Shown here one piece after another: positions 17,020 through 28,070 of a stretch of DNA of 64,000 nucleotides. Position 1 is the stretch's first letter. Every line of letters begins with the position of its first letter. The notes under the pieces were generated by a model that saw only the letters and a list, made by a program, of their open reading frames with translations, was not told the DNA's origin and searched no databases. Both the position numbers and the translations under genes were made by a program. The stretch comes from F23-B02 sp963625685 (GTDB taxonomy: Bacteria > Bacillota > Clostridia > Oscillospirales > Oscillospiraceae). Location of the stretch: positions 434,001-498,000 of the forward strand of contig CAVFTR010000001.1 in the NCBI GenBank assembly GCA_963625685.1, written 5' to 3'.

Positions 17020-17471
17020 TTTTCTTCCTCACTCAGAAAACAAGTCATCAAAACGGCGTCCTCCTTCGGCCGGATGTAATAGCCTCTGCGCCGGCCGACC
17101 TCGGTGTAGCCGTGTTTTTTATACAGGCTCTGCGCCGCGAGGTTGCCAAGGCGTACCTCGAGCGTCAGAAAGCTCAGGCCCTTCTCCACCGCCCGCGCGC
17201 GAAGCTCCGCGAGCAGCATATCGGCTATGCCCTCGCGCCGCCGTGACGATGACACCGCGACATTGGAGATATAGCCCTCGTCAAGCACATACATGAGTCC
17301 GACATAGCCCAGCACCCTGCCGTCTTCGTCCTCGGCGGCGAGGAATATGTGCATATTATCCGGCAGCTGCGCCGTGAGCTGCCCGCGCGTCCACGGCATG
17401 GAAAAGCACTGCCGCTCGATGGCCAGGATATCGTCTATATGCTCGGGCCTTGCATCGACTATGCGGACCAT
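17016..17471 (-). CDS. rimI: Ribosomal protein S18-alanine N-acetyltransferase (RimI-like GNAT)
   Basis: This 151-residue GNAT acetyltransferase has the acetyl-CoA loop SSRRREGIADMLL and the RimI-type ending LEVRLGNLAAQSLYKKHGYTEVGRRRGYY with the conserved Asn and Tyr. RimI next to tsaD is a widespread bacterial arrangement. The ATG at 17471 overlaps the stop of the upstream fusion gene (TGATG); an upstream extension of the frame to 17744 would lie inside that gene and is not used. Confidence 0.92.
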   Translation of the reverse strand: MVRIVDARPEHIDDILAIERQCFSMPWTRGQLTAQLPDNMHIFLAAEDEDGRVLGYVGLMYVLDEGYISNVAVSSSRRREGIADMLLAELRARAVEKGLSFLTLEVRLGNLAAQSLYKKHGYTEVGRRRGYYIRPKEDAVLMTCFLSEEEK

Positions 17472-18253
17472 CACAGGTCCTCCCCGCGCAGCTCGTCTAT
17501 GACGGCGAGCGTCTCGTCCTCGATGCGCAGCAGGCATTTTTTCCAGCCGAGCGGCGTCATCGGCGGATATATATCCTCGTCGGCAAGGCACATTATCCGC
17601 TCGTCGAGGTCCTGATATTCCTCGGAGAGCCTCTGTGCCTGGAGCGCCGTCATGCATAGAGCGACGTCGCAGCGCTCGATAAGCTCGCGCGTTACCGGCA
17701 CGGCACAGCTGCGCGGAAGTCTGATATCCAGCGTCTCGCAGCATTTTATAACGCGCGGGTTTATCCCCTCATTCACGCTTATGCCGCCGGAGCATGCCGT
17801 GACATGCGGGCAGTAGCCGCCCTTGGAGGAATTGAACACCGCCTCGGCGACGGTGGAGAGGCTGTTGTCGTCGCAGACGAAGAGTATGCTCCTGACGTCG
17901 ATGCCGTTAAAGCCGCACAGCTCCGCCTGCCGCTCGTCCCAGCGCTCAAGGCTGCGGTCGCCGGCCTGATTTTCTATATGGTGCGTGAGCTCGTGGTGCA
18001 GCGTGCTTTTCAGGCGCCGTCTGAAGGTCTCGTCGTCCATATCGCCGTAGAGCTCCGTGAACGAGCCGTAGTACAGCTCGATATGCCGCCCCATTTTGTC
18101 GCGGAAATACATGCCGAGCGTGTATCCCCCCTCGCTGCCGCGCACGGCCTTCTCAAGGAAGCTCACGCCGCCGTTCAGGTTTTTGAATATCTCCTCGGGA
18201 AGCTCGTCGACGAGCTCGTCGAGAACGTCCCCTGCCTGTTCATAAGTCAGCAT
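17471..18253 (-). CDS. Zinc metallopeptidase fused to a degenerate low-molecular-weight phosphatase-like domain
   Basis: This 260-residue two-domain protein lies between polA and rimI. Residues 1-130 resemble the short minimal metallopeptidase family with the zinc motif HHELTHHIE. Residues about 138-258 resemble low-molecular-weight protein tyrosine phosphatases: the P-loop position reads VCDDNSLSTVAEAVF, the middle SGGISVNEGINPRVIKCCE, and a late Asp segment DEDIYPP. In active enzymes the P-loop is C-x5-R-S; here Cys is kept but the Arg position is Ser, so normal phosphatase activity is unlikely. The ATG at 18253 overlaps the polA stop (TGATG). Which protein it cuts or binds is unknown. Confidence 0.72.
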   Translation of the reverse strand: MLTYEQAGDVLDELVDELPEEIFKNLNGGVSFLEKAVRGSEGGYTLGMYFRDKMGRHIELYYGSFTELYGDMDDETFRRRLKSTLHHELTHHIENQAGDRSLERWDERQAELCGFNGIDVRSILFVCDDNSLSTVAEAVFNSSKGGYCPHVTACSGGISVNEGINPRVIKCCETLDIRLPRSCAVPVTRELIERCDVALCMTALQAQRLSEEYQDLDERIMCLADEDIYPPMTPLGWKKCLLRIEDETLAVIDELRGEDL

Positions 18254-20798
18254 CAGTGCGCCTCCGCCCAGCTGTGTCCTGTTTTTGCTTCGACCGTGAG
18301 CGGCACGCTCAGCTTTGCAGCTCCGCTCATCTCCTCGCTCAGGATATCCGCTACCCTCTGCGCCTCGTCCTCGGGGCATTCGCATATGAGCTCGTCATGC
18401 ACCTGCAGAATGAGCCTTGCCCTGAGTCCCTCGGCTCTGAGCCTGTTGTAAACGTTTACCATGGCAAGCTTTATTATGTCCGCCGCGGTGCCCTGAATGG
18501 GCATATTCAGCGCGACGCGCTCGCCGAAGGAGCGTGTGTTGAAGTTTGACGACCTAAGCTCCGGAAGCTCTCGCCGCCTTGCGTAGAGCGTCGTGACATA
18601 GCCGTCACGCTTCGCCTTTTCGACGATCTCCTTCATATATTCGCGCACACCGTCGTATTTATTGAGATACGCCTCCATATACGCCCTGGCCTCGGCCTGC
18701 GATACGCCGATATCCTGCGCCAGCGACCACGCCGAAATGCCGTAGACGATGCCGAAATTAACGGCCTTTGCCCGGCTGCGCTGCAACGGCGTCACCTCGC
18801 TCAGCGGCGTATTGAACACCTGCGAGGCCGTGACTGCGTGGATGTCCTCGCCGCTCAGGAAGGCCTCCTGCATATGCCTGTCGCCCGATATGTGCGCAAG
18901 GAGCCTAAGCTCTATCTGACTGTAGTCCGCGTCGACGAGGACATTGCCCTTTGAGGCGATGAACATCTCGCGGATATGGCTGCCGAGCTCGCGGCGGATG
19001 GGGATGTTCTGCAGATTCGGGTCAGTGCTCGAAAGTCTGCCCGTGGCCGTGACGGTCATCTGGAATTTCGTCCTGATCCTGCCGTCGGGGCCGATGAGCT
19101 TCAGAAGCCCGTCGGCATAGGTCGATTTGAGCTTGGTGAGCATGCGGTAATCGAGCACCATCTGAACTATCGGGTGCTTTCCCCTCAGCTTTTCAAGGAC
19201 CTCTGCGTTCGTGCTCCAGCCGGTCTTTGTCTTCTTTCCCGCCGGAAGCATGAGCCGTTCAAACAGCACCTCGCCGAGCTGCTTCGGGGAATTTATATTG
19301 AAATCGCAGCCGGCCTCGTCGTATATCGCCCGCTCAAGCTCCGATATCGTGCCCCTGAGGCTCTCGCCGAAGTCTGAAAGCGCGGCTCTGTCGATCATGA
19401 AGCCCTGCTCCTGCATATCGGCAAGCACGCGGCACAGCGGCATCTCGATATCGTAAAAAAGCCTTGTCATGCCGCGCTGCGCGAGCTTTTCCTCCGTCGG
19501 GGCGCGCAGTCTGTACACAGCCTCCGCTCCGCTGAGCTCCACTCCGCAATAGCCCATGCTCATGCGGGCAAGGCCGTAGTCGCTCGCCGTCGCGTCAAGA
19601 AGGTACCCTGCAAGCGCCGTATCGTACTCAAAGCCGTCTGCCGGCAGCTTTTCGTCCATGAGCTGAGTCATGAGCTCCTTGACGTTGTGGCCGATCTTTT
19701 TCACCTTGTCGGAGAAAATAAAGGCTGTAAGGCGCGAGTAATCGTCGCCGAGATAGCTCCAGCGGGCAAGATACACTGCCCTGCCGTCGCATATCTCTAT
19801 GCTGTCAAAGTCAGGAGAGGCAGTAACGGCGACGGTGCCGGCGTCCGTGACGGCGCTGATAATATCGTCGAGCGGCGCGTTCTCCATATACGGCAGACAC
19901 TCGTTCTGAGCCGCGGCGGCGCTCTCCGCGCTTTCGCGCACCTCCCATTTTTCGATGAATTTATTAAAGCCGAGCCTTTTGAAAAGGTCGTACAGCTCGG
20001 GCCTGTAGTCGGCGTGCCACACGGCGTCCTCCGGCGAAAACTCTATCGGCGCGTCCGTGCGTATGGTCGCGAGCTCATAGGACAAAAACGCGCTTTCCCT
20101 GCCCTCGCGCAGCTTTTTGCGCATGCCCTCCTTGACGTCGATGGTATCTATATTATCGTATATCGTCTCAATGCTCCTGTAGCTGCGCACGAGCCCCATC
20201 GCCGTTTTCTCGCCCACTCCGGGCACGCCGGGGATATTGTCCGACGCGTCGCCCATGAGCGCCTTGAGGTCCACGATGTGTCCCGGCTCAAAGCCGTACT
20301 CCTCGAAAAAGAGCTCCGGCGTATATTCCGTGGTCGTGGTCTGCCCCATGCGGCTTTTGACGTGGCAGACATGGTTTTTTTCGCTTATGAGCTGGAAGCT
20401 GTCCTTATCGCCGGTGACTATGCGGCATTCCCAGCCAAGCTCCGTGCAGCGTGCAGCCGCCGTCCCGAGCAGATCGTCGGCCTCGAAGCCCTCAAGCTCA
20501 AGGCGCAGTATGCCCATCGCGTCGAGCACCTGCTTGAGTACCGGCATCTGCACGGCAAGCTCCTCGGGCATGCCCTTGCGCTGGGCCTTGTAGCCGGCAT
20601 AGCGCAGATGGCGGAAGGTCGGCGCCTTGAGGTCAAAGGCAACGCACACGGCCTCGGGCTTTTCATCGTCGAGCAGCTTATGCAGTATCGAAAGAAAGCC
20701 GTACACGCCGTTTGTGGGCGTGCCGTCGGGCGCGTTGAGCGCGCGCACGCCGTAAAAGGCGCGGTTTACTATGCTGTTGCCGTCAAGTATCAATAGTT

Positions 20799-20802
<4 letters not shown>
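18253..20802 (-). CDS. polA: DNA polymerase I
   Basis: This 849-residue polymerase has an N-terminal 5' nuclease (about 1-290, with VCVAFDLKAPTFRH and GDASDNIPGVPGVGEKTA), a middle domain, and a family A polymerase with motif A DADYSQIELR, motif B RSRAKAVNFGIVYG and motif C VHDELICE. The middle domain lacks the DxE of a 3'-5' exonuclease (PDFDSIEICDG instead, and GHNVKELM at the second motif), so proofreading is probably absent, as in Taq and Bacillus enzymes. It overlaps uvrB by four bases. Confidence 0.96.
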
Positions 20803-22772
<1,970 letters not shown>

Positions 22773-22801
22773 ATCTGAGCTCCTCTAATGCATTTCATTA
22801 T

Positions 22802-22830
22802 ATTATACCACGCGCAGAGCGCAACGGCAA
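22802..22830 (-). promoter_or_regulatory. Promoter of the uvrB-polA operon
   Basis: On the minus strand TTGCCG and TATAAT are separated by 17 bases, with a TGG extended -10. The uvrB start lies 30 bases downstream. Confidence 0.7.
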
Positions 22831-22849
22831 GGATAGTCAAAGCGGTGGG

Positions 22850-24176
22850 CGGCAAAAAAACAAGGCAGCGGATGCTGCCTTGTTTTGGGGTCTTCTATCG
22901 TGCGGTCAGATCTGGTAGGATGCCCAGTCGATCTCGGGAAGCTTCTCGGTCCACTTCTCGTATCCGCTGCTCTCCAGGCGCTCGCACTTATGGTTGTTGG
23001 TCGCTTCCTGCATGTCGCGGTAGTACCACACGCTGGTGTCGGCGTTATCGCTCCAGTTGGTCATCTGCGATACCGGCAGGAGGTCGTCGTTCGAGTCGGT
23101 CTGACGGCCGAGCACGCGGTTTATCATCGAGAAGGTCTCGGCGCGGGTGATCTTTTTGTCCGGGCGGAAGGTGCCGTCGGTGTAGCCGTTGATCCAGCCG
23201 TTGCCTGCTGCCAGCTCAATATACTTCTGTGCCCAGTGGCCGCTGATGTCGCTGAAGGTCTTGCCGTCTGCGCTGAGATCCGCAAAGCGCGCGATGATCG
23301 TCGCCATCTCGGCGCGGGTGATCGCGTCGTTCGGACGGAAGGTGCCCTCGGGATCGCCGCTGACGATCTTCGCCTTGGCGAGCGTCGCTATCGCCCTGGT
23401 GTACCACTGGCCGTCGTCGACGTCGGTGAACGCGCTGGTCTTCGTGTCAAACTCCTTGCGGCTGTCGTCGGTCAGCAGGCGGAAGAAGATCGTCGCGACC
23501 TCGGCGCGGGTGATCTCGGCGCTGGGACGCACCGTGCCGTCGGGATAGCCGATGACGTAGTTGAAGTGGTCTTCCTTATTCAGGATATCCAGCATCGTGA
23601 GCGTGCCGTTTACGTACTTGATGTCGTAGTTTGCGGTCACGTCCTTGCCGCTTGCGTCCTGGATGACTGCGTCGGAGGGAACGTTCGCGGACGAGCCGGG
23701 AACGGACTGCTTGCCGGTGATCTTCACGGAGACGAGCTTATCGCCCGCGGCGGGCTCGTCGGCCTTGTAGGTGTCGCAGGTGATCGCCTCGGGGCCGTAG
23801 CCCTCGGCGCTGCCGGCGGTGATGGTCAGGGGACGCTTGGTGATGTCCAGCTCACCGTCGGTCTTGACGACGAACTCGACCTCGTACTTGCTGTTGAGGT
23901 TCTTGAACTGCTCGGCCTTGATGCCCATGTCGTACTTGCCGACGTAGGTGCCCTTCGCTTCGGCCGTGCCGGTGAACTCAAAGTCGGCCTCGGTGTAGCT
24001 CGGGTCGGTGCACTCCCAGGTGTAGCCCTTGACGTTGTGCTCGGTCGCGTCGTAGACCTCGCTGCCCGTGTTGCCCGTGATCGTCACGGTGATCTTCTTC
24101 GCGGGATCGGGCGTGGGCGGGATATACGGGCGGCGCTGGTAGTTGTCGAAGACAACGTCAGTCGTCGCTCCGGCGG
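22850..24176. repeat. 1.33-kb direct repeat, copy 1 (SLH cassette and terminator)
   Basis: The stretch from cggcaaaaaaacaagg to ctccggcgg recurs at 26744-28070, offset exactly 3894 bases. Translations on both strands are identical across it, so the DNA is identical or nearly so. It holds the shared terminator, three SLH domains and the domain before them. Confidence 0.93.
22854..22890 (-). terminator. Terminator of surface protein gene A
   Basis: On the minus strand AACAAGGCAGC-ATCC-GCTGCCTTGTT is followed by a run of T residues. An identical copy ends gene B at 26748-26784. Confidence 0.93.
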
Positions 24177-26476
24177 TTATCTCGCCCTTGACAGAATTAT
24201 CCTTGAGGTCATAGGCCGTACCATCGACCTTAGCCGTTACGGTGTAGCCCGTGGTGGTCTCGGTAACGGTGTACTCGGTGCCGGCGGGGAGAGTGAAGGT
24301 CTTGGTCTCGCCTGCCTTGAGCTTGAAGTTAATGGTGGTTCCTGTCGGAACGGTCAGCTTGAACTCATAGTCCTTTGTCGCGCTCGCGCTGCCGGAGACG
24401 GTCTTGCTGATCACAAGAGTTCCGGGCTTATCTCCCCAAATAGCATGGAGGGTGATGTTGCCGGTCACGGGAACTGCGCTGCTGGGATAATACATTGTTC
24501 CGCTGCCGTCAGCTTTCGTGTTCCAGCCGAGGAACACTTTCTTTTCAGGGGCGACAAGATCATCGCCAGAAAGCACCATTGCTGCGGTATTCATGGCATA
24601 GTGATGGGTATCAGTGACTGTTCCGGTGCCGCCGTTTGCATCGTAGGTCACGGTGTAGCCAGCTTTGCTGCTAAGTTGGGCATATAGGGTTATGTTTTCT
24701 GTTATTAAAGTTTCGTAGTTGAAAGGCTGTCTTCCCGCCTCATCATATGACCAACCATAGAACACATCATCCCCCTGTGGATTTACAGTAGGAATATCGC
24801 TCTCTATAAGTCTATTGCCATATTGAACATTGGATACGTTAGTAAGCGTTTGGCCATATGCCACAAATGTAACTTTACATACTGGTGGAACCCACTTTGC
24901 ATAGACCGTAATGTTGTGGTCAGGCATTATCTGTTCGCTAAAATTGCAAGGTACATTGAGTTCTTTATTGTAATACCATCCAGCAAAAATGAAGTTTTGT
25001 GGAATATTATTCGGAATAGTGGGCTGATAGTCCGCAGCGCTGCTTATATCCGCCTCATACTTATAGGATTTTGTATTTATCGGATATTCGCCATTATTGA
25101 GATACACTACGTCACTTGAATTTCGAGTGTAGTAAAACTTTGCGTCGACATACTTCTTATCTTTCCATTCTTGTTCCGTAAGCCCCCATTCAGTTAAGCG
25201 CGCTATTTCATCATCGGTCCATTCACCCGGAATATAATGATCAAAGCTGAAGCCAGGAATACCATAGCAATCATTTTCTGATATGATCGAGCTACTATCG
25301 GCGCCATTATCTTCATGATCCAACTCATAGGTTTCGCCGGTCAAGGTTTCCAAATAATAATAAGCTTTATTATTGCCTCCCATATTTGTCCACCAAAATT
25401 CAGCGCCACCCAATGGCATCACCTCGAGCCTTGCCTGGTATTCCGCTTCATGGATATAATTATAATACTCGTTGTATGTGCTGAATTGTTTAAAAGAGCC
25501 GTCAGCATTTTTGATACTATTACCTGAACTATCTAAACGAATCCATATGCGTCCAGGCCACTTAGCACTTATCCTTTCACCATACTTTGCGGTTATTTTA
25601 TATTCAGTAAGTTCATCTCCAATGTTCCAAAGTCCGTCTCCAACAATATAGTTATAAAACTTTACTGTATATGTATTTCGAGAATAATAAACATTTACAA
25701 TGGTCGTTCCGTCGCCAGCAATAGTTTCCTGTGTGATCGATTTCGCCGTAAACCCATCGTAGTTTTTTGGAACAGCAGCAGTCGGCGCACCAGTCGTACC
25801 TTGCAGACTCTCACTATCAGCAAAAGAGTATTTATTATCGTTTGCGTTTTCCTGCCAATGAACAACAGTATATTTTGTATCATTTCTAGCAGTCCACTTT
25901 GCGTACAGCGTACATTTGGCAGAGATACTTGAAAAATCAGCAACCTGTGTCAATTCTTCATCCGTATACCATTTTTCAAAATCATAACCATACTTTGTTG
26001 GAGCAAGCGGAGCTGTAGCTACTCCAGTATAGAATTGAGGTGCAATATAAGTACCTCCATTTGAAATAAAAGTCACCCAAAAGCCATCTTCGATTTGGGG
26101 GTACAAATGTAATATATCTGAACGCTCTGCACTATAAGAGAGCGAAGTAACCTTCTGCGTTAGTTCTTTATCTAAGTACCAACCAGTCACGCCTTGTGTA
26201 CTCGTCATAGGAACTACAATATCGTCAAAGTTATCAATGCTATTATCGCCATAATGCAGCACCTTAGTTGCTACTACAATTGCATCATCAGCCGCGCTAC
26301 TCATAAAATAGAAGTAATTAGCATTTGAATTTGATGACTGGGATGGCTCTACTGTTTCACCCCCCCCCGTTTACATTTTCTACCAATTCTTCATCGGCAA
26401 AAACTGAGAACGGAAGAAGCGTGAAGATCATGCAGATGCACATTAAAAGCGCAAGTCCGCGTTTTTTTACGTTCAT
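22906..26476 (-). CDS. Surface protein A: InlB B-repeat and SLH-anchored protein, frame broken at a G9 tract
   Basis: The ATG at 26476 (GGAGATAATGAA ribosome site) opens a 27-residue signal peptide, MNVKKRGLALLMCICMIFTL and seven more residues ending in FA. That frame ends in TGA directly after nine G residues (26360-26368), giving a 39-residue product. The protein body, about 1150 residues, continues in the next frame, which is itself closed by TAA just upstream, so one G must be lost (G8) to join them. The body has several InlB-type B repeats (for example YDFEKWYTDEELTQVADF, IFAGWYYNKELNVPCNF, VFLGWNTKADGSGTMYY), a DUF5979-like beta domain, a second beta domain, and three C-terminal SLH domains that should bind pyruvylated wall polymer. 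The 24177-26476 part is strikingly AT-rich. It is a phase-variable adhesin or a broken copy. Confidence 0.8.
26360..26368 (-). repeat. Homopolymeric G9 tract (phase-switch candidate, gene A)
   Basis: Nine consecutive G on the coding strand lie ten codons after the predicted signal cleavage site. Eight would place signal peptide and body in one frame; nine gives an immediate TGA. Confidence 0.85.
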
Positions 26477-26540
26477 TTCATTATCTCCTTCTTAACATTT
26501 TTTTGTTTCGATACCTTTTGCATCGTATCGACTTGTTTTA

Positions 26541-26568
26541 ATGTTACCACTTATCTGGAAAATTGCAA
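26541..26568 (-). promoter_or_regulatory. Candidate promoter of surface protein gene A
   Basis: On the minus strand TTGCAA and TAACAT are separated by 16 bases. The leader downstream contains the dyad TCGATAC (26508-26514) / GTATCGA (26525-26531), which could be an operator or an RNA hairpin. The remaining bases between the two surface genes (26569-26743) are AT-rich and show no other feature. Confidence 0.45.
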
Positions 26569-26743
26569 GCCATTTAAGCGTTAATTTTTTTATTTATTGT
26601 TGACATTTTTAGATATTTCATATATTTTATGCGGTTTTGGTCGTTATTATACTTTGCAGGGCAATTTGTATAGGCGGAATAGTGGAAAATAACGAAACGG
26701 GCAAGCCCCTGCCCTACACAGATCGCCGCAGCCTCCGGGCGGA

Positions 26744-28070
26744 CGGCAAAAAAACAAGGCAGCGGATGCTGCCTTGTTTTGGGGTCTTCTATCGTGCGGT
26801 CAGATCTGGTAGGATGCCCAGTCGATCTCGGGAAGCTTCTCGGTCCACTTCTCGTATCCGCTGCTCTCCAGGCGCTCGCACTTATGGTTGTTGGTCGCTT
26901 CCTGCATGTCGCGGTAGTACCACACGCTGGTGTCGGCGTTATCGCTCCAGTTGGTCATCTGCGATACCGGCAGGAGGTCGTCGTTCGAGTCGGTCTGACG
27001 GCCGAGCACGCGGTTTATCATCGAGAAGGTCTCGGCGCGGGTGATCTTTTTGTCCGGGCGGAAGGTGCCGTCGGTGTAGCCGTTGATCCAGCCGTTGCCT
27101 GCTGCCAGCTCAATATACTTCTGTGCCCAGTGGCCGCTGATGTCGCTGAAGGTCTTGCCGTCTGCGCTGAGATCCGCAAAGCGCGCGATGATCGTCGCCA
27201 TCTCGGCGCGGGTGATCGCGTCGTTCGGACGGAAGGTGCCCTCGGGATCGCCGCTGACGATCTTCGCCTTGGCGAGCGTCGCTATCGCCCTGGTGTACCA
27301 CTGGCCGTCGTCGACGTCGGTGAACGCGCTGGTCTTCGTGTCAAACTCCTTGCGGCTGTCGTCGGTCAGCAGGCGGAAGAAGATCGTCGCGACCTCGGCG
27401 CGGGTGATCTCGGCGCTGGGACGCACCGTGCCGTCGGGATAGCCGATGACGTAGTTGAAGTGGTCTTCCTTATTCAGGATATCCAGCATCGTGAGCGTGC
27501 CGTTTACGTACTTGATGTCGTAGTTTGCGGTCACGTCCTTGCCGCTTGCGTCCTGGATGACTGCGTCGGAGGGAACGTTCGCGGACGAGCCGGGAACGGA
27601 CTGCTTGCCGGTGATCTTCACGGAGACGAGCTTATCGCCCGCGGCGGGCTCGTCGGCCTTGTAGGTGTCGCAGGTGATCGCCTCGGGGCCGTAGCCCTCG
27701 GCGCTGCCGGCGGTGATGGTCAGGGGACGCTTGGTGATGTCCAGCTCACCGTCGGTCTTGACGACGAACTCGACCTCGTACTTGCTGTTGAGGTTCTTGA
27801 ACTGCTCGGCCTTGATGCCCATGTCGTACTTGCCGACGTAGGTGCCCTTCGCTTCGGCCGTGCCGGTGAACTCAAAGTCGGCCTCGGTGTAGCTCGGGTC
27901 GGTGCACTCCCAGGTGTAGCCCTTGACGTTGTGCTCGGTCGCGTCGTAGACCTCGCTGCCCGTGTTGCCCGTGATCGTCACGGTGATCTTCTTCGCGGGA
28001 TCGGGCGTGGGCGGGATATACGGGCGGCGCTGGTAGTTGTCGAAGACAACGTCAGTCGTCGCTCCGGCGG
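26744..28070. repeat. 1.33-kb direct repeat, copy 2 (SLH cassette and terminator)
   Basis: This is the second copy of the repeat at 22850-24176, in the same orientation. Beyond 28070 the two genes stay similar for about 100 codons but with many base changes, then become unrelated. Confidence 0.93.
26748..26784 (-). terminator. Terminator of surface protein gene B
   Basis: This is the identical copy of the gene A terminator hairpin and T run, located within the direct repeat. Confidence 0.93.

Noticed and set aside
22885..24687. Long plus-strand open frame of 600 codons across the SLH cassette (and its twin at 26779-28950)
   Set aside because: It is the antisense image of the SLH genes: no ribosome site, low-complexity Val/Ala/Gly/Arg composition, and the minus strand has clear domains.
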